NCBI GenBank assembly: GCA_015680685.1
Contig: MNCI01028444.1
Span: 179,494-243,493 of the forward strand
Source: Gnetum montanum
Taxonomy: Eukaryota > Streptophyta > Gnetopsida > Gnetales > Gnetaceae
Reading direction: 5' to 3'
DNA length: 64,000 nucleotides
The notes beneath the pieces were generated by a model. It made no database searches, was not told the DNA's origin, and saw nothing but the letters and a program-made list of their open reading frames with translations. Position 1 is the stretch's first letter. Every line of letters begins with the position of its first letter. The position numbers and the translations under genes were made by a program. Positions 12,801 to 26,409 of the stretch are shown here, piece after piece.

Positions 12801-12802
12801 CA

Positions 12803-14514
12803 TTATATGAGTTGAGAAAGATTATCAACCAAATAAACTTGTTTAGGAATTTTTTCCTTTCTTTTCTTAGTGCATAATTCCCTTAAGTATTTAGCATAAA
12901 GAGGTGTGTCTTTTACCACTTGTTCTAAGGGAATATGCAAATACAATTCACTAAACATTTTTTTTAAGATGAGCTTTAGTTGTGAAATCCTCTTGCAATT
13001 GTTTAGGGAAAGGAGGTAAAATTGATTATCTAGAGAATAATGGTTGTTCTCTTTCCCTAGTTGGTTGATCTTCCTCATTTAATACTTGTGGTTGAACTTC
13101 TTCTTGTGTCCCTACCTCTTGAAATCTCATCTTCTTTTGGGGTTTAGGTTCTATTTTTTTTCCACTCCTTGTAGTAATGAAATGTAGTTACTCTTTTTCC
13201 TTTCTTTAAGATGTAGGATTTGGTTTAGGTTGGGATGGTAATTCATTTTTAGTTAAGTCCTAAAATCTTCCCCTAGTCTCACTCATGAAGTATCTACTTT
13301 CTTCTATGAAGGAAGTAAGGCTTTGGATGAGTTTATCCAAGTGTTCATTAGTTGGATTCTTAAATGGCCTAAAATTATTTTGAGGATATTGTTGTGCGTA
13401 AAATGGTCATTGAGGAAAGTTCATTTTTGGTTGGCTATTGCATTTCCTCTTAACAATATAACAAGGCTAGACAAGTTGTTTGGTCATGTTGGGGACTACC
13501 ACAAATGTTTCATATTTCGCTTTGAATTCCATGAGCTTGTTTCTTAATTAATCATGTCAACTCATCCACTTTTTTATTTAATTGTTCTATTTGTTGGGCC
13601 ATGCCTTGCATAATGTTTTCTTTTGGCCAATGTTTACTTTGATTTACTAATGAATCTATGATTCTTCAACCATCTTCTGATGTCACATTCAAAATATTTC
13701 CTTCACATGCAAAGTCAACATTTTTCTGATAATAAGGTAATAAGCCTTCTACAAAGATTTAAATTAACTGGTGGGTTGAAAATCGATTATTTCGATTCTT
13801 TAGACATAATCCTTTAAATCTATCAAAGGTACTCTCATAGTCTTCATCCTCATGTTGCATAAAACTCATTAATTGCTTCCCTAATGAAAACAACCTATCA
13901 TTAGAAAGAAACCTTTATAGAAAAGGATTCCTAAATTCATCCCATGAACTAATTTGTGTTCTAAAGATTTTTAGCCAAAAATCAGCTTTTTCCTTCAATC
14001 TTGATTTAAAGGCAATCTTCTTAGTTCTATTCCCACTTTGAGGTGCTAACATGGCCAATGTTGTTTGAAATTCCCTTATGTGGGTAACTAGATCCTCATC
14101 ATTTGTCCCCTTAAAAATAGGTAATAAATGAATATTTTTAACTTCTACATTTTTTCATTGTGAAAAAACCAATGGGCCTTGAGGTATAATGGATGTTCTT
14201 TGATTTAATAACTCTCCAAGTATTTGTCTTGGGTAAGGTTGACCAATTGGAACATTGGAATTCAAACTACCAAAGAAAAGAGGAATTGAACCTAAGGTAA
14301 ATTGGGGAGGTATATGATGTGAAGATGATTCCATATTATAAGTAAAGGTTACTATTGGGGTTACTATAGGACTTGGTAGTGAGGTTATTATTGGTGGTGG
14401 AGTTTGTAAATTCAAAGTACTTATTGGTTGGGTATTTCTTCCAATTATGGTTACATAACTTGGTATTGGGGTAATATTTAGATTTTGAAATCTTGCCCCC
14501 CTATTTAAACTCAT
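12803..14514 (-). pseudogene. C gag, broken
   Basis: Gag would form the virus-like particle. It starts at an ATG at 14514 (MSLNRGARFQNL) with a Pro/Ser/Thr-rich N-terminus to 14155. The capsid-type gag domain follows at about 13700-14130: FQTTLAMLAPQSG, then KADFWLKIFRTQISSWDEF and LMSFMQHEDEDYESTFDRFKG. A zinc-knuckle remnant ICGSPQHDQTTC is near 13510, its first Cys lost to a stop-containing codon. The tail, rich in Gln, Asn and Pro, runs into the protease region. Stops are mostly at expected Gln codons. Confidence 0.82.
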
Positions 14515-15065
14515 GGTAGTAGTTGAAATATCAAATATATTATTAACAAATATGGGAAAATTATATTGTGTTTGTTTTCTTGGATTTTTTCTTTGTCAAA
14601 GGGGAAGAATAATTAGAACTTAATTGTATTAGTTCCTCTTGGTTTTGTTCCTGATTGACTTTTGTACATTTGTAAAGACTAAGAGTTCTTCTAGAAGGTT
14701 GAATTCATGTTGGCATCTTTGGTTTCTTTGTTGGTTTCATTTAACAAGAACACTCTTCATTGGCATGTTCATGGGCTACCATTCCTAAGATTTTACAAAA
14801 TGATTTAATAACTCCTACTATCATAGCTTTAATTGCAATTTTTAAAATAATTTCTGCTAGTCACACAATAAGAGGAGTTGATTCATGGGATTTTCCCCTA
14901 TTTTTATATTTTTTTAATGTAAGAAAAACAAATAAAAGAAAGCATTTCTCAAATTTCTTAAATGAAAAAAATCAAAAAATAAAATAAAATAAAATGTACC
15001 TAAAATATAAAATTACAAAATAAAATGAAATATATAGAACCCTTGATGATAATTAACTCTACTAG

Positions 15066-15085
15066 CCTCCTCGACAATGGTGCTA
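15066..15085 (-). promoter_or_regulatory. C primer-binding site (tRNA-Asp)
   Basis: The minus strand reads TAGCACCATTGTCGAGGAGG. The 3' end of plant tRNA-Asp predicts TGGCGCCGTTGCCGGGGAT. Five of the six differences are C-to-T or G-to-A. It lies 3 bp from the LTR end at 15089. Confidence 0.75.
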
Positions 15086-15088
15086 AAT

Positions 15089-15681
15089 TGACAAGCCTAA
15101 AGAAGAGGGTAGCCCATTCATATGAATTCTAAGCATTAGCACAATTGCAATTTGTGAAACCTGACTTTGGTGCAACAGTTGCTTGGAGATGGAGGGATGG
15201 AAAAATGGAAATTGAATGGCTAGAATAAACATGCAACCAATGCCCAAATTTTAATATTTATAATTTTTATATGGTTTATATATATAATGTCTATATAATA
15301 TATACATTATAATTATATCAACTACACCTTGCAATACAATAAACTAAAACAAGTATTAATTAAACACCAATCAAACAATTAACAATATGTAATACAAAAT
15401 GAAATTGATTGAAATGCATGAATTTGACAAGAATGCTTATTTAAAAAATAAGACAATTTGGGGATTAAGACATCACATGGCAGCACCCAAGAACCATGAA
15501 GTAGCAACGAGGATGGACACACTCAAGGTGGACTATGCTTCAAAGCTCATAACACATGCACCCATAACATAAGTGCACAGAACTCATTAGTCCATGGTTA
15601 GTAGCATAGTAGGTATGCCTTGGTAACCATACAAGTGATAAGACCAATGAGACATGCACACACACAAACAACCATTCCCTT
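15089..15681 (-). repeat. C 5' LTR, part next to the primer site
   Basis: It begins TGACAAG on the plus strand (so CA-ending on the minus strand), immediately outside the primer site, and runs to the B insertion at 15681. It is AT-rich, including a TATA/ATAT stretch at 15285-15315. The remainder of this LTR should continue at 39541 beyond B. The missing 3' LTR prevents confirmation. Confidence 0.55.
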
Positions 15682-16516
15682 CAATGAGTAGTGAAGCATC
15701 TAACACTTAATTATACAAGCTACGAGTGTTCACCTATGACCTAATCATAATCCATGAATGGACAATGTTGTTAAGCTCGCACTCACTGTCTTCCCACTTC
15801 AAGCTAATGAAGTCTAAGTATATGGTTTAGCTTGAAATGAGGTATATGTTAAATGATTTTGTAGGGCCAGTTATGCTCCTAAGTGTAGACATAGTGAAAG
15901 TAGAGTTAAATGATAAATCTAACTAATAATGGAAATGTAAATCTATTGTAGCCTACAATGATGAGTATCTATTCCTGATTCACTATATACAACTTGGGCT
16001 CATGTAATCATTAGTAGGTTGCCAAGTGAGTTCACTATTGAGCAAATCAAGTGAAACCACTACTGAGACTACCAAATGATTACACTTAAGTGCTTGAAAT
16101 CAATCATACTAATTCTGCTTTAATAACATGCAAGTAAAAATAAAGTGCTTGAACAGTAAAGTATTAAGCTAGTAAAATAGTAGGAATTATGCTAAGCAAA
16201 ATAATAAACTAATGATGGAAACTAATCTTGATCTTTATTGTCATCACAACTTGGTCAAATAAAGACACCATTCAACTAGGACACATTACATTGCAGGCAT
16301 TCACTCTTCTATCACTCAGTACAAAAACAAACTGTAAGAGTTTCACTAAGGATATTGAATGAAAAGTTGTTGGATCATGTGTCAAAGTATCGTATTTATA
16401 GAAGTGCACACATCCCAAGACATCATATCAACAATGACGTAGCATGAAAAGCAACATTATTGATATGAAATCATTGCTATGATGATGTTGTAATACAAAA
16501 AAATTTGGATTTATCA
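15682..16516 (-). repeat. B 3' LTR
   Basis: 835 bp. On the minus strand it starts TGATAAATCC at 16516. It aligns along its length with the split 5' LTR: ATGAATGGACAATGTTG near 15755 matches 25475-25490, and TTAAATGATTTTGTAGGCC-type sequence near 15850 matches 38850. The distal end at 15682 reads CAAT where the 5' LTR has TGGC, so the terminal dinucleotide has decayed. A TATTTATAGAAG word lies near 16393. Confidence 0.8.
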
Positions 16517-16527
16517 TACCCCCACAA
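16517..16527 (-). other. B polypurine tract
   Basis: The minus strand reads TTGTGGGGGTA directly before the LTR start TGATAAATCC. Same form as in E1. Confidence 0.7.
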
Positions 16528-16729
16528 CCAACTAGAAACTCGTCCTCAAGCTAAAACAAAATGAAGATGGAGTTGCTTACAAAATTAGAAGGTAGATTCG
16601 ACTATACATGACTGACTAACTATTTACATAACTCTAAATGCCTCAATGATGTCTTTATAAAATTTGACATAATTGTATGACCAAAAAAATAATAAACAAA
16701 AGGAGCTTTATGTAGTTTATGTGCCCAAC

Positions 16730-19476
16730 GATGGTGGCTCTTCCATTAACTACTTCCCTTTATCATCAGGCTTCTTGAATTGATATCTATTAAGCAATGC
16801 CTGAAGTTTTTCCTCTTCTATCCTAGTATTTTGTACCATCCATACTTGTTGAGCAATGTGTGATGGAGTCGGTACATCCCATGGGCATGGCAATTGTAGG
16901 AAAATTTGATTTACCTTTACATACTAGGCTACAAACTATTGTTGTTCTTCTTCAAATTCCCTGGCTGTTTTCCTCAATTCTTGATAATCAAACATTCTGT
17001 AAGACAAGTTAGTTGCTATGTCCTTTTGGCCCTGGTAGCAAGAATTTGCTACTTCAAGGTTAGAATTTTCCACATGCAGTTTCTACAAAGCATCTTTTCT
17101 CTTGGAATATTCTTTCTCATATAAGGCATATACCATTGCTACTTGTTGCTCTAATTCATTCTAGGGCCTGCCTGCTGTTAACATGACCAAGTTAGCATAG
17201 TTGAGATTCACTAACCCATGTACTCTATGAGATCCTCACTCTATAGATCTTTATTTTTAATTTCTATTTTGTGGACATGGGCTAGACTGTCCAAGATTGG
17301 CTACCAATCTAGATTTTGTGCTAAAATACAATTGATCTTGGCTTTAGCCATTTGGATTTCTTTCTCGTTAATTTGCTTGTACATATCCACCTAATCCTTG
17401 AAATGCTCTTTGAGCCATTCATGCTTCTTGGCCCTATTTTTCCATGCATTGATCTCAATTGAAATTTTTTTTTTATTGTTTAGACTTCTTTCATTGATAG
17501 GATCTTGTTCTCATGAGCCTAAGTGACTCATATCCTAGTTGACTCAAACTAATTTTTCTCAAAGTTACTGGATACTTTCTTTGAGAACATTCTTTTGTCA
17601 CTCAATGTTAATCAATCAAGCATTTTTTGCAACTAATTGCTTATTTTCCTCTTGTAGAGTGGCAAGTGCTTTGGCATGTGCATATGTTTGTATTTTTGCT
17701 AATGATGCATCCCATACTATCTTCTCCTTCTCTCATTCCATCTACAGATTATGGTTGATGAGGCAATTCACATGGTCTGTTCGAAACTGGTCAAGTTGGT
17801 CAAGTGTCATAAATTATGTTAAATCTCTTCTTTCAACTCTCAAGGTCACAAGCTCTTCTTGTAGTTTTTGGACTTCATTTTCAGCACGATCTACCCTGGT
17901 CTTAGCCATAACCAACATTCGTTTTGTGGTAATTAGTTGAAATTGGACTATGGTGATATTATTAGGGATATAAAAGAGGATTTTGCATTACTTGTCCCTT
18001 ACAATAGTCTTTCTAATATATCTTCATGTTTAGCTAGAGTCATTGAGGTTCCAACTAGCATTTGAGTGTCTCATGCTCTAGAGATATTGGTTGGTGCCAC
18101 AACAAGAATGTTGAAGGACTCCTTGATGTGATCAGTAATCACTTAAGTGACTTCCACTGCATCTTAATGCTGCATGACCATCACTATGCCTCCTTCTCTA
18201 GTTTCCAACATCACTTAGAATGATGTAGCATTCCTTGAGATTTTTTGTGACCAAGCATTGCCTTGTCCTAGTTATAATGATATCTTCACACTGGCAAGAT
18301 TTTTTGAGATGGTTGGTCTAATTGCATCTTCAAAGACCTTGTAGAGATTGGTCTCCTCTCTTATTTCCCACATAATTATGTCTACAATTTGCTATAGATG
18401 GCTCATGGAAGGTTGAAAATCTTGAGGTGATGATGGTGGAGCTTGTTGCTATTTTTTGTTGTTGTTATTGTTGCTAATTAGCTTGTGGCTAGCTACTAGG
18501 TCCTACTTACTACTATTGGCTAGTAGCTTGAATGATGTTAGTAGGAGTTGAGCTTGTAGCTCCCTCAGTACTTTCTTGTTTCACCAACTAATCCTTCTTT
18601 GGAGGCATCAATTTTGACATATCAACATATGAGGCATTTTGAGCTTTCCTCAAAACATCGTTTGTATAACCCAGTATGCTTAATTATTTGCACAACTTCA
18701 TGATCAAGTAGTTGGATTTCAAGGAAGTATAGATGGTTAATATTGGCATTGAATTTTTCCATCAATATGGTGCTTCCTTTGGCTGCATAATTGGATATCC
18801 TATTAATCCTTTTAGTTGAAAACAAATGATAGGTACCAATCTTGAAATATATATTTCCCTCTATAGTCAGTTCATTATACTCCTTATCTTCCTTGTCATA
18901 GGCTCGGTGTAGCCACAATATCTTTATATTGGTATCAGACCATGGGGATATCTATGTTACATTAGCCCCTTCATTTGGTAAACTAAGGGCTTTGGCTATC
19001 ATCTCCACTAAATATGACATGGAAACTTCTTCCATCTTTAGTGTGGCACCGACTTACTTGTTTTGCCAAAATTGAAGGATTTCCCCTACATACCATTCTT
19101 AACTTGTTGACAAGGTAGGCCATAGGAGAGATGATTGGAGTTGTGTTCTAATGGCCTCTGGTGAAAATTCCATAAAAGGGATAAAATTGAGTTCCAAAAT
19201 GAGTGTGGACATAATTGATTTTTCTTGGATGGCTTGGAGGCATTCAGGTGACAACATGAGGTGTTGTCCTTGTTCTAGTACTTGTGGTGCTTCAGCCTAC
19301 ATTTGGGTAGAGTTTTTAGCAGCAAGTATCTATTGGTGAATACTAAAATATTGGGCTTCCTGCTCCACGTGCTCTACTAGTGGAGTTTTTTCTCTAGTGA
19401 AGCCTCTCCCTTTGCCTCTTGGTCTTTTCCTTCCTGATTGTGAGGGTACTCTTACCGGTATCCTCTTCGGGGACAT
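16730..19476 (-). pseudogene. B third ORF (ORF3), function unknown, broken
   Basis: Homologue of the E1 and E2 ORF3. It starts at ATG 19476 with a basic stretch SGRKRPRGKGRGFTREK that could be a nuclear localisation signal. The best-preserved segment (18622-18918) reads AYDKEDKEYNELTIEGNIYF, then HLFSTKRINRISNYAAKGST and FLEIQLLDHEVVQIIKHTG, a compact domain that I do not recognise. The remainder down to about 16730 is Glu/Gln/Lys-rich with heptad-like Leu spacing, likely coiled coil. The frame is broken by many stops at Gln and Trp sites. It is striking that this ORF was kept while RT and integrase were lost. Confidence 0.6.
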
Positions 19477-22134
19477 CTATAATCAACAAGGATTTGAAAT
19501 TATTAGAATTTTCATATCACTTTTAGTAGCCTTTTACCTTTCTCATACCCTTGGCTAGATATGGTTTTTATCATATTATGACTTCAGAGTTAGAAACATT
19601 TTCAAAAAGAAACCCCTTAGATGTTACATCTTTAATTTTCATGACGTCATGCACTTATTATCTTTTTAGCTTAAAATACCTTAGAATTATTTGAAATGGT
19701 TTATTAGGAGAATTTATTGAATTATTTATCTTGAATTTACTAAATTCATGATAATATCCTTTATGTTTTATCTTACTCACCCTTAAACTATCTTTTGGAG
19801 TCAGGAAATGTTTTCAAAAAATTTGGCTTAAAATTTCCTTGATGTCACTCCCCCTCCTCCCTTGGCATCCTCCATGACTAAGTTAAGTGATCTATGATCA
19901 ACAAGATTTCAAGAATTTTAGAAATTAGAGTTGTAGGGGCAAAGTTCTGGCTCGTGGAAGTTAGTGTGTTAGAGCTCAAAAGAAGAAGAGAAAAATCATC
20001 TCTTATAGAAAATGGCAAGAAAGAAAAATTTTTCTAACTCCTCACATCTATATAGAGTATTTTCTTAGCATGACATCATATCAATGACATATGAGGGGCT
20101 CATACATTGTATCAATGAAGTTACCTCAAAAAAATTTCAATTTTTGTGAGTAATTTCTAATGGACAAATGAGTCAAATTGAATGATAGGAAGATAGTAAG
20201 CATTCCTTTAGGGTATTAGAATAGCTATGATGCTCAGGTTGTGAAAATGAGGCATTGGAAATCCATAAAGAAGGAATTTTGAGCTATGAAAGTTAATGAA
20301 ATGTATATAAGATGGATGAAGTGTTGTAGGTTCATGGACAAATTTTTGAAAGTAAGGGAAGTATTTATTAGAGTTTTGGATGATCTTAGAAGGCACAAGA
20401 TGATGTGGAATTGCTTGTGAAGTATGAAATACAAGATTTATACAAGTAAGTCCTCCCCAAAGTAGGCTCTAGACCTTATTACCCTTGTATAACCACACCT
20501 AAAAGTGTTCTAAGGCACTCAAGGAGTTGAATGTAAGACATACCTATTGAGAAAAACACACATATTAGTATCATCAAATTGGAAAAATAAAACTATATTA
20601 CAAAAAGCCATGAGTTATGATTAACTATAGAGTGATGTGAGATGGACTGTAGAAGGGATTGCTGCAGTTGGAACATCAGGTGTCTTACCATAGGCATAAT
20701 GAATCCTTTTGTGTAGTTGATGGCTAAAGTAATCATTAGCCCTTCTTTCCAAGATTCAAACCAAGTCTAAACCACATTCTAGTGACATTGTATTATTTCA
20801 TCTCTTGGATTCACAACGACAAGACTACCACTCTTGCAAAGAGTATTACCACTTGGCATATTGTCTAAGGGAGGAGTTTATTAATTGCACTTTTTATTAT
20901 TTTTAACATTCTTGAGAAGCTGCCAACCTTTAGGCATGGGTAACATTTCTTTCTAGTGGGACCCCCACAAATTTATTCTATGCATGGATTTTATTTTTAA
21001 CTATGTCAACCTTACCAGAAGACTACCTTCAAGCATGGGTAACATGTCTTTCCAATGACATGATAAGGCAACACTTATTATAATCTTACTTCCATTTTTT
21101 GTTAGATCTACAAGGATATAATACACCTAAGCAATAGCAGAGAACTCATAGTAGTAATCTAAGGGAATTCACAAATCCCCTTGATGTCATAGCCTTTGCA
21201 TTTCCACTTGGTACTTTACTTTTCCATCCAAGAAGAATGATGACGAGCTTATTCTTAGTTTTATTATGATAAGAATATCATTATGCCCATGGTAAGAACC
21301 TCTTATTGTTGGAATTGGTGGATGGATGTTGTGGTCTTACTATAGAGATAACCAATCCCTTATGATCGATAACATAGAAAAATCTTCACCTTATTGGAAC
21401 TACATTTTGCATTATTCGATGTGTTTTATTGGAAAATTGACATAAATATGTACAAGTAAAATGAGAACAAGATATGAAAATCATGAAAAATTAGAAAAGA
21501 TGTCAAAAATTAGAAAGATAAAAAGAATGCAATATTATTAAAGAATTAGAAATGGTCTAAGAATATCAAAGTTTAAGAAATGAAAAAGTATAGAAGAATG
21601 AAAAATTATCAAAGAATGTGAAAATTAGTAAGAAATGGAAAATGTATAATAAAAAAACCTCAAAAATTAGAAAACAAAAAACTTTAAAAGCAGTTATTAA
21701 TTCCTAAGTTAGGATAAGGCATCTCCTCCATGACTAAACTCATGGGTGAGTGTTTGGAAAATGCACCCTAGATCTCTTAGATCATACACTCCAAGTTTTT
21801 CACTTATCATCTTTAGTGATTTAGTGTTTCAGTTATTGTCCTAGGTAATGTTGATGGTAATTGAATTTTGGTCATTTGAGGATATGTATTTTGTTGGACT
21901 AGATGGTCTTTTTATCTCAGAGGGTGCAACTATACTCTCTTGTTGATTCCTGAATTTTAGTTTCAAGTCCTCAATTCCTCTATCTACTAGTGTATGATTC
22001 TAGTTTAATATTTTCATTTGTGATCTTTTAGTTGGGGTCATTTTCTTAGAGTAGGAATTAATAAGTAATTTAGATATTTCCATTCATATTTTAGGCAATT
22101 TTAGATTTTCAATTTTTGGCCATTGGGTGTCTTT
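19477..22134 (-). other. B non-coding block between protease and ORF3
   Basis: No frame. It contains the islands shared with E1, E2 and E3: CATGGGTAACAT words at about 20936 and again at 21037 (a local duplication), AAGTAAGTCCTCCCC near 20445, and CTCCATGACTAAACTCATG near 21728. AT-rich runs lie at 21420-21690. Confidence 0.55.
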
Positions 22135-25100
22135 TCATTTAGTGGCCCATGCTTCTTTTTGTTCACACACTTGTTTTTCACGTCTTTTGTAGGTGTGTGT
22201 ACAAATTATGTTGACATTTTGAAGTTCCAATCCACAACTACACCCTTTGTTATCATTAGTAATGCATGGAATCCTTTGCATGTGTATGGATTCTTGCGTG
22301 TCTTCCTTAGATATTTCTACAAATAAATCTCTCATCCCTAGCTTAGAATCTAATATGCTAAGCCATGCTTTTCCCATTATAATAGGAAATTCCTTGTCAT
22401 TATTCTTTACGTCAATTACCAAAAAGTTTGCTGGATAGGACCACCCATTGACAGTGGTCACCACATCTTCTATCCGTTCCAAAGGAATGGTGATCGATTA
22501 ATTTGCATGCTCTAGCCTTATGTTGCACTTCTTTAAGGGCAATAGGTTCCATGCTTTGTATGCTTCTTAAGATGTCAAATTTACTCTAGAAACTAAGTCC
22601 AGCAGAGCCTTGCATGCTAAATTTCTAGCTACTTGTAAATAAATTAAAGGAACTCCTGGATCCATTCTTTTTCTGAGAAGTGTCCCTACCTTAATCTAAT
22701 TAGATACTATATTTGTTAGCATGATAGTTTTAAGCTCTTAATGTGATTGTTGAAGAAGAAAGGCGTTTATAGGAGGATCCTCCATAGAAGAAACTTATCT
22801 CAATGAAATTCTAACTATACCAGCTCTTTTCAAACTTGTCTTAAAGGATGTTTTTTGATTTGCCCTTATTTTTTCTAGTATGATTCTTCATTTGTACATT
22901 TACTTCCCTTGTAGCTTTCCTCTGCTAAGGTTGTGATGGTAGTTCTCCCTGCATGATAGGTGGTGGCATAGGTGGTAAATAGTTTGGAGGTTAACTCAAT
23001 GAACCAACCATTTATTGATGCATGTATGGATTAGAATCCATTCATGGAGGTGTAGGTCTATGGTATTCTAGTGGGTAATATTGAGTCTAACCTACTAAAT
23101 TTCTTGGAGAAATTAGACATTGGACATAGCATCCATATGGGTTAGGTTGCCAATCTGGATACTATTTTCATGGTTGTGGTATTGCCCATGATTGTGGTTG
23201 TTTCCACCGCTAATGATACTGCTCCTATGGTTGTGGATAGTTTTCACAGGGGTAGTAAGCTAGTTGAAAGGTTTGAAGATAGTTACCTTTAGGATAAGAT
23301 AACCATTTGGGCATTTTCTTCTTGAAAAATATTGGGTTCAATGCATATGCCCCTATTTCTTGCAAATGCACCATGACAAGGAAACATCCCTTAGGATGGT
23401 CACACTGGCATATAGAACATCCCTCCTCCTCATCTAAGGTTATGTCCAAATAGTCTACCATTGAAGCTACCTTTTCTTTTTATCCGAATTCTCTTTTCTT
23501 TTTTCTCCTTGCCTTTGCTGAAGGCATGCTCACTTCTTTTCTTCATAATTTTTAAAGCTATTGCAAACTTTTCATCAACTAAATCCCACATCTTTTCTAC
23601 CTTATTTACAATATCTATAACAAATTTTTAAATAGGTAGTGTTTTCTTCTATACTACCTTGTCCAAGGTTTTCTCTTCTTGATGGTCACACACTCGTACA
23701 TCTCTTTTTCTAATAGATGGATCTTTGTTCTACTCTTTGGTTGATTCTCTATTTTTTAGTTAACCTTCTTTCATTGCCACTTCATTGATGAGTCTCTAAA
23801 TTCATTGAAAAATCATTTTAGATAATCTTCCTTGGGCATAAACCCCAAGGGTTTGGCTAGTTTCATTACATAGCCCATCAAAAGAATTCAATGTATCTAA
23901 GTTGCTCTCTTTGGAAAAGTCCATGGCCTAGGCACCTATGCAAAAGTGAATAGTATCTTCTCATTTCCATCAAGAGATTCATGGGTCCCTTGCTTCCAAC
24001 CTTGGATTTGTTTCCTAAGATTAGATACCTGGGAGTAGGTTTGATAATTATCATTAATAAGCTCTAGCATGGTACTTCATGTCTTGATTGATCTCAATTC
24101 TAGTGATTTGTACCAGCTCTTCACCTCTTTGATGAGTGTTCAAGCGAATAACCTAGGTTTCTGCTAGTCACTCTCTATATTTTGTAGGGTGTAGGCATCA
24201 TGGAATGCTTGAAGGTGGTGTTGTGGATTTGCATTGTATCTACTCACAAATCTAGGCATGTTGTTCATGTCTAGTTGCTTGATACAACTATCCTTTATGT
24301 GCCTAGTTGGGATATAAATAGCTTTCCATATATTGATCATGCTACAAGTTGTTAATAGGAGTTCTTCATGCTTATAGGATTCATCTACTCTATTGTAGTG
24401 ATGCCTCCTTCAATGCTCATACCTCTCTCTATTCTCATGTCTATCTCTATTTCTTCTTGGCTCATGCTCTTGATTTCCCTCATCATAGTGCCTTGGACAA
24501 TATTCATTTCGATCATGATTTCATCATCTTTCCCTATCATGGTCTCTATACCTATGTTCTCTTAGATCAGAGTCCACCAACGATCGTAAGAATGAAGACA
24601 AAGCAATGGGAGAATGGTGTTGGCTAGTCCTCCTTCTATGACTCTTATATTCTTCCCTTTGTGATCTAGTAGGAGCTCTTGGCCTTGAGTCCTACTTGTA
24701 CTTAGAGTCCATTGCTTCTCTTCTGGGTATTTCTACTAAGGTTGAATGCAATTACACTTTGACAAGTTCCTCCAAATGAATAATAGACATTTGAAAATTG
24801 ACTTCATGATCCTGTTGGAGTTTTTATGTTATGAATGTATCACCATCAAACTCTTTTAGGACAACAAGAGAGTTGATTTTCTTTCCTTTGTTGTGGCCAT
24901 GTTTAATCTTTATAACAACATCCCTTTACACATGTGCCTCTATGGGTTGGTAGGGTCTTGCCATGTGTTTGGTCACATGATGCTCTTCCTATACGTGGCT
25001 CAGATTCATCCTCCTTAAAGCAATTTGAAGCACTATAGGAATGAAACACTTTGGAGGTAGAACAATTTTGCCTTGTAGGTCTCTCCAGCTTAGTCATCCA

Positions 25101-25261
25101 TCTTGGTGAAAGATGAAGATGAAGTTAATATAGTAGTGATAATTGTGAGTGCATGAGATTCTAGATTGCATTGACATACTCTAGTCTTCATTATCATCTA
25201 TTTTGTCATTGTCCCTTTTCATCTCTTTGGCAAGTGATGGTTGATCTTTAGTTGAAGTCAT
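22135..25261 (-). pseudogene. B gag and aspartic protease, broken
   Basis: Gag starts at ATG 25261 (MTSTKDQPSLAKEMKRDND). The capsid part lies around 23800-24300. A zinc-knuckle-like CSICQCDHPKGCF (C-x2-C-x3-H-x3-C) with downstream Tyr/Pro-rich tail is at 23225-23461, like the E3 and E2 gags. Protease follows: KALLDLVSRVNLTS near 22590-22630 sits at the active-site position, but the D-x-G motif is lost, then PANFLVIDV and FPIIMGKAWLSILDS at 22350-22440. The frame ends EAWATK at 22135. Stops break gag repeatedly. Nothing resembling RT follows. Confidence 0.75.
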
Positions 25262-25383
25262 GTTGTAAGCATGACGCTTGGTTAAGTGTGTGCTTGTTAG
25301 ATTATATAGAGATTAGAGGTATTAAATTTTGGTTCTTGCTACAACAAACTTTGTGAAATCAATTACTTAGCACACATTGACAC

Positions 25384-25402
25384 ATCCCTGGCAACAACAC
25401 TA
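25384..25402 (-). promoter_or_regulatory. B primer-binding site (tRNA-Asp)
   Basis: The minus strand reads TAGTGTTGTTGCCAGGGAT against the expected TGGCGCCGTTGCCGGGGAT. All five differences are C-to-T or G-to-A. It lies 1 bp from the LTR end at 25404. Confidence 0.85.
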
Positions 25403-25403
25403 A

Positions 25404-25497
25404 TGGCGAGTAGTGGAGCATCCAACACTCAACCATACAAGTCACAAGTATTCAAGTTTGACCTGATGATAATTTGTGGATGGACAATGTTGATATG
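25404..25497 (-). repeat. B 5' LTR, fragment next to the primer site
   Basis: 94 bp matching 15682-15770 of the B 3' LTR. It is interrupted at 25497 by E2. The last five bases, ATATG, are the target duplication of E2. Confidence 0.85.
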
Positions 25498-26409
25498 TGA
25501 TGAGTAGTCAAGGTACCCCTACATCCACCCATATGAATCACAAATCATTCATGTATGATCCAATTGAATTCCGTAAACTCTATAGTTTCTAGTACATTAG
25601 TCTTCTAGGAAGTGAGCCTTGTCCTAAGGTCATTTGTTGTCTTCCCAATTACACTTGTGATGTCCAAAGATATGGTTAAGTTTAATCAAGGCATATGATT
25701 TTTATTATTTTATGTTTTATGTTCTTTGGTGCTTAGAGTAGCGAGATGGAATAAGTTAATAACTAATCTAATTTAACCACTTAACTAGTTTCTAACTAAT
25801 CCTAACATATGCATCCAGTCCCACTTTCTATACATGTCTTGAACCCACGTATCCATTGCTAGGTTACCAAGTGCTACGCTACTAGGTGTACCAAGTAATA
25901 ACGCTATTGGGATTACCAAGAAAATATGTGTTTATGCTCAAAGCAATCATTCTTACGTATTTAACCTATTTAGCTTATCTTACTTAATCACTTAATTAGC
26001 TTTATTACTAAGAAACATTGAACAAATAACTAAAAACATTAAATGCAAGAATAAAGAATTTAAACTATCCAAAATGTTGCAAGGTTTATTAAAAAGCTCA
26101 TCTTTATTACCATACACACTGGTGTGCTTCAGGTACAATAGTACTCGAATAATGATCTATACACTTAATGACTCCTACTATGAGCACTTGGGAAAATATT
26201 CTAACTTTCAAATGAATAAACTACAAGAGCTCTACTACTACTATGACTTGAATTTTGCATAAACATGGCTGACAGCTCATATTTTATAGTTTTTGATATA
26301 GTACTACAACAATGTAGCCCCATCAATGAGGCAACACCATGTAAATGAGGCCCCATCGATGAGGCCATGTCAATTAGGGCCTATCAATGTGATACTTTGA
26401 TGCTCATAA
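25498..26409 (-). repeat. E2 3' LTR
   Basis: 912 bp, aligned throughout with 37848-38744. The U3 part (26280-26409) has several ATCAATGAGG words. On the minus strand the first bases are TTATGAG instead of TGATGAG. It is preceded by a GTCATGGGGTTA polypurine tract remnant (26410-26421). Confidence 0.88.

Larger units (their letters stand above)
8397..15681 (-). mobile_element. C: minus-strand Ty3/gypsy element (Athila/Tat-like), broken
   Basis: Reading down the minus strand from 15681: part of the 5' LTR, a tRNA-Asp primer site, gag, protease, RT, RNase H, integrase and about 1 kb of trailing non-coding sequence. No 3' LTR matching 15089-15681 is seen before E1 begins, so the end was lost or lies beyond E1 to the left. 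Element B appears inserted in the 5' LTR at 15681. The integrase C-terminus (RLHKFLRKLKARWEGPY, then VNGKRLK) resembles the Athila/Tat group rather than chromodomain elements. It belongs to a different family from E1, E2, E3 and B. Confidence 0.8.

Noticed and set aside
17539-17940. 133-codon plus-strand ORF
   Set aside because: It is the opposite strand of the coiled-coil part of B ORF3; no homologous frame exists in E1 or E2 on that strand.
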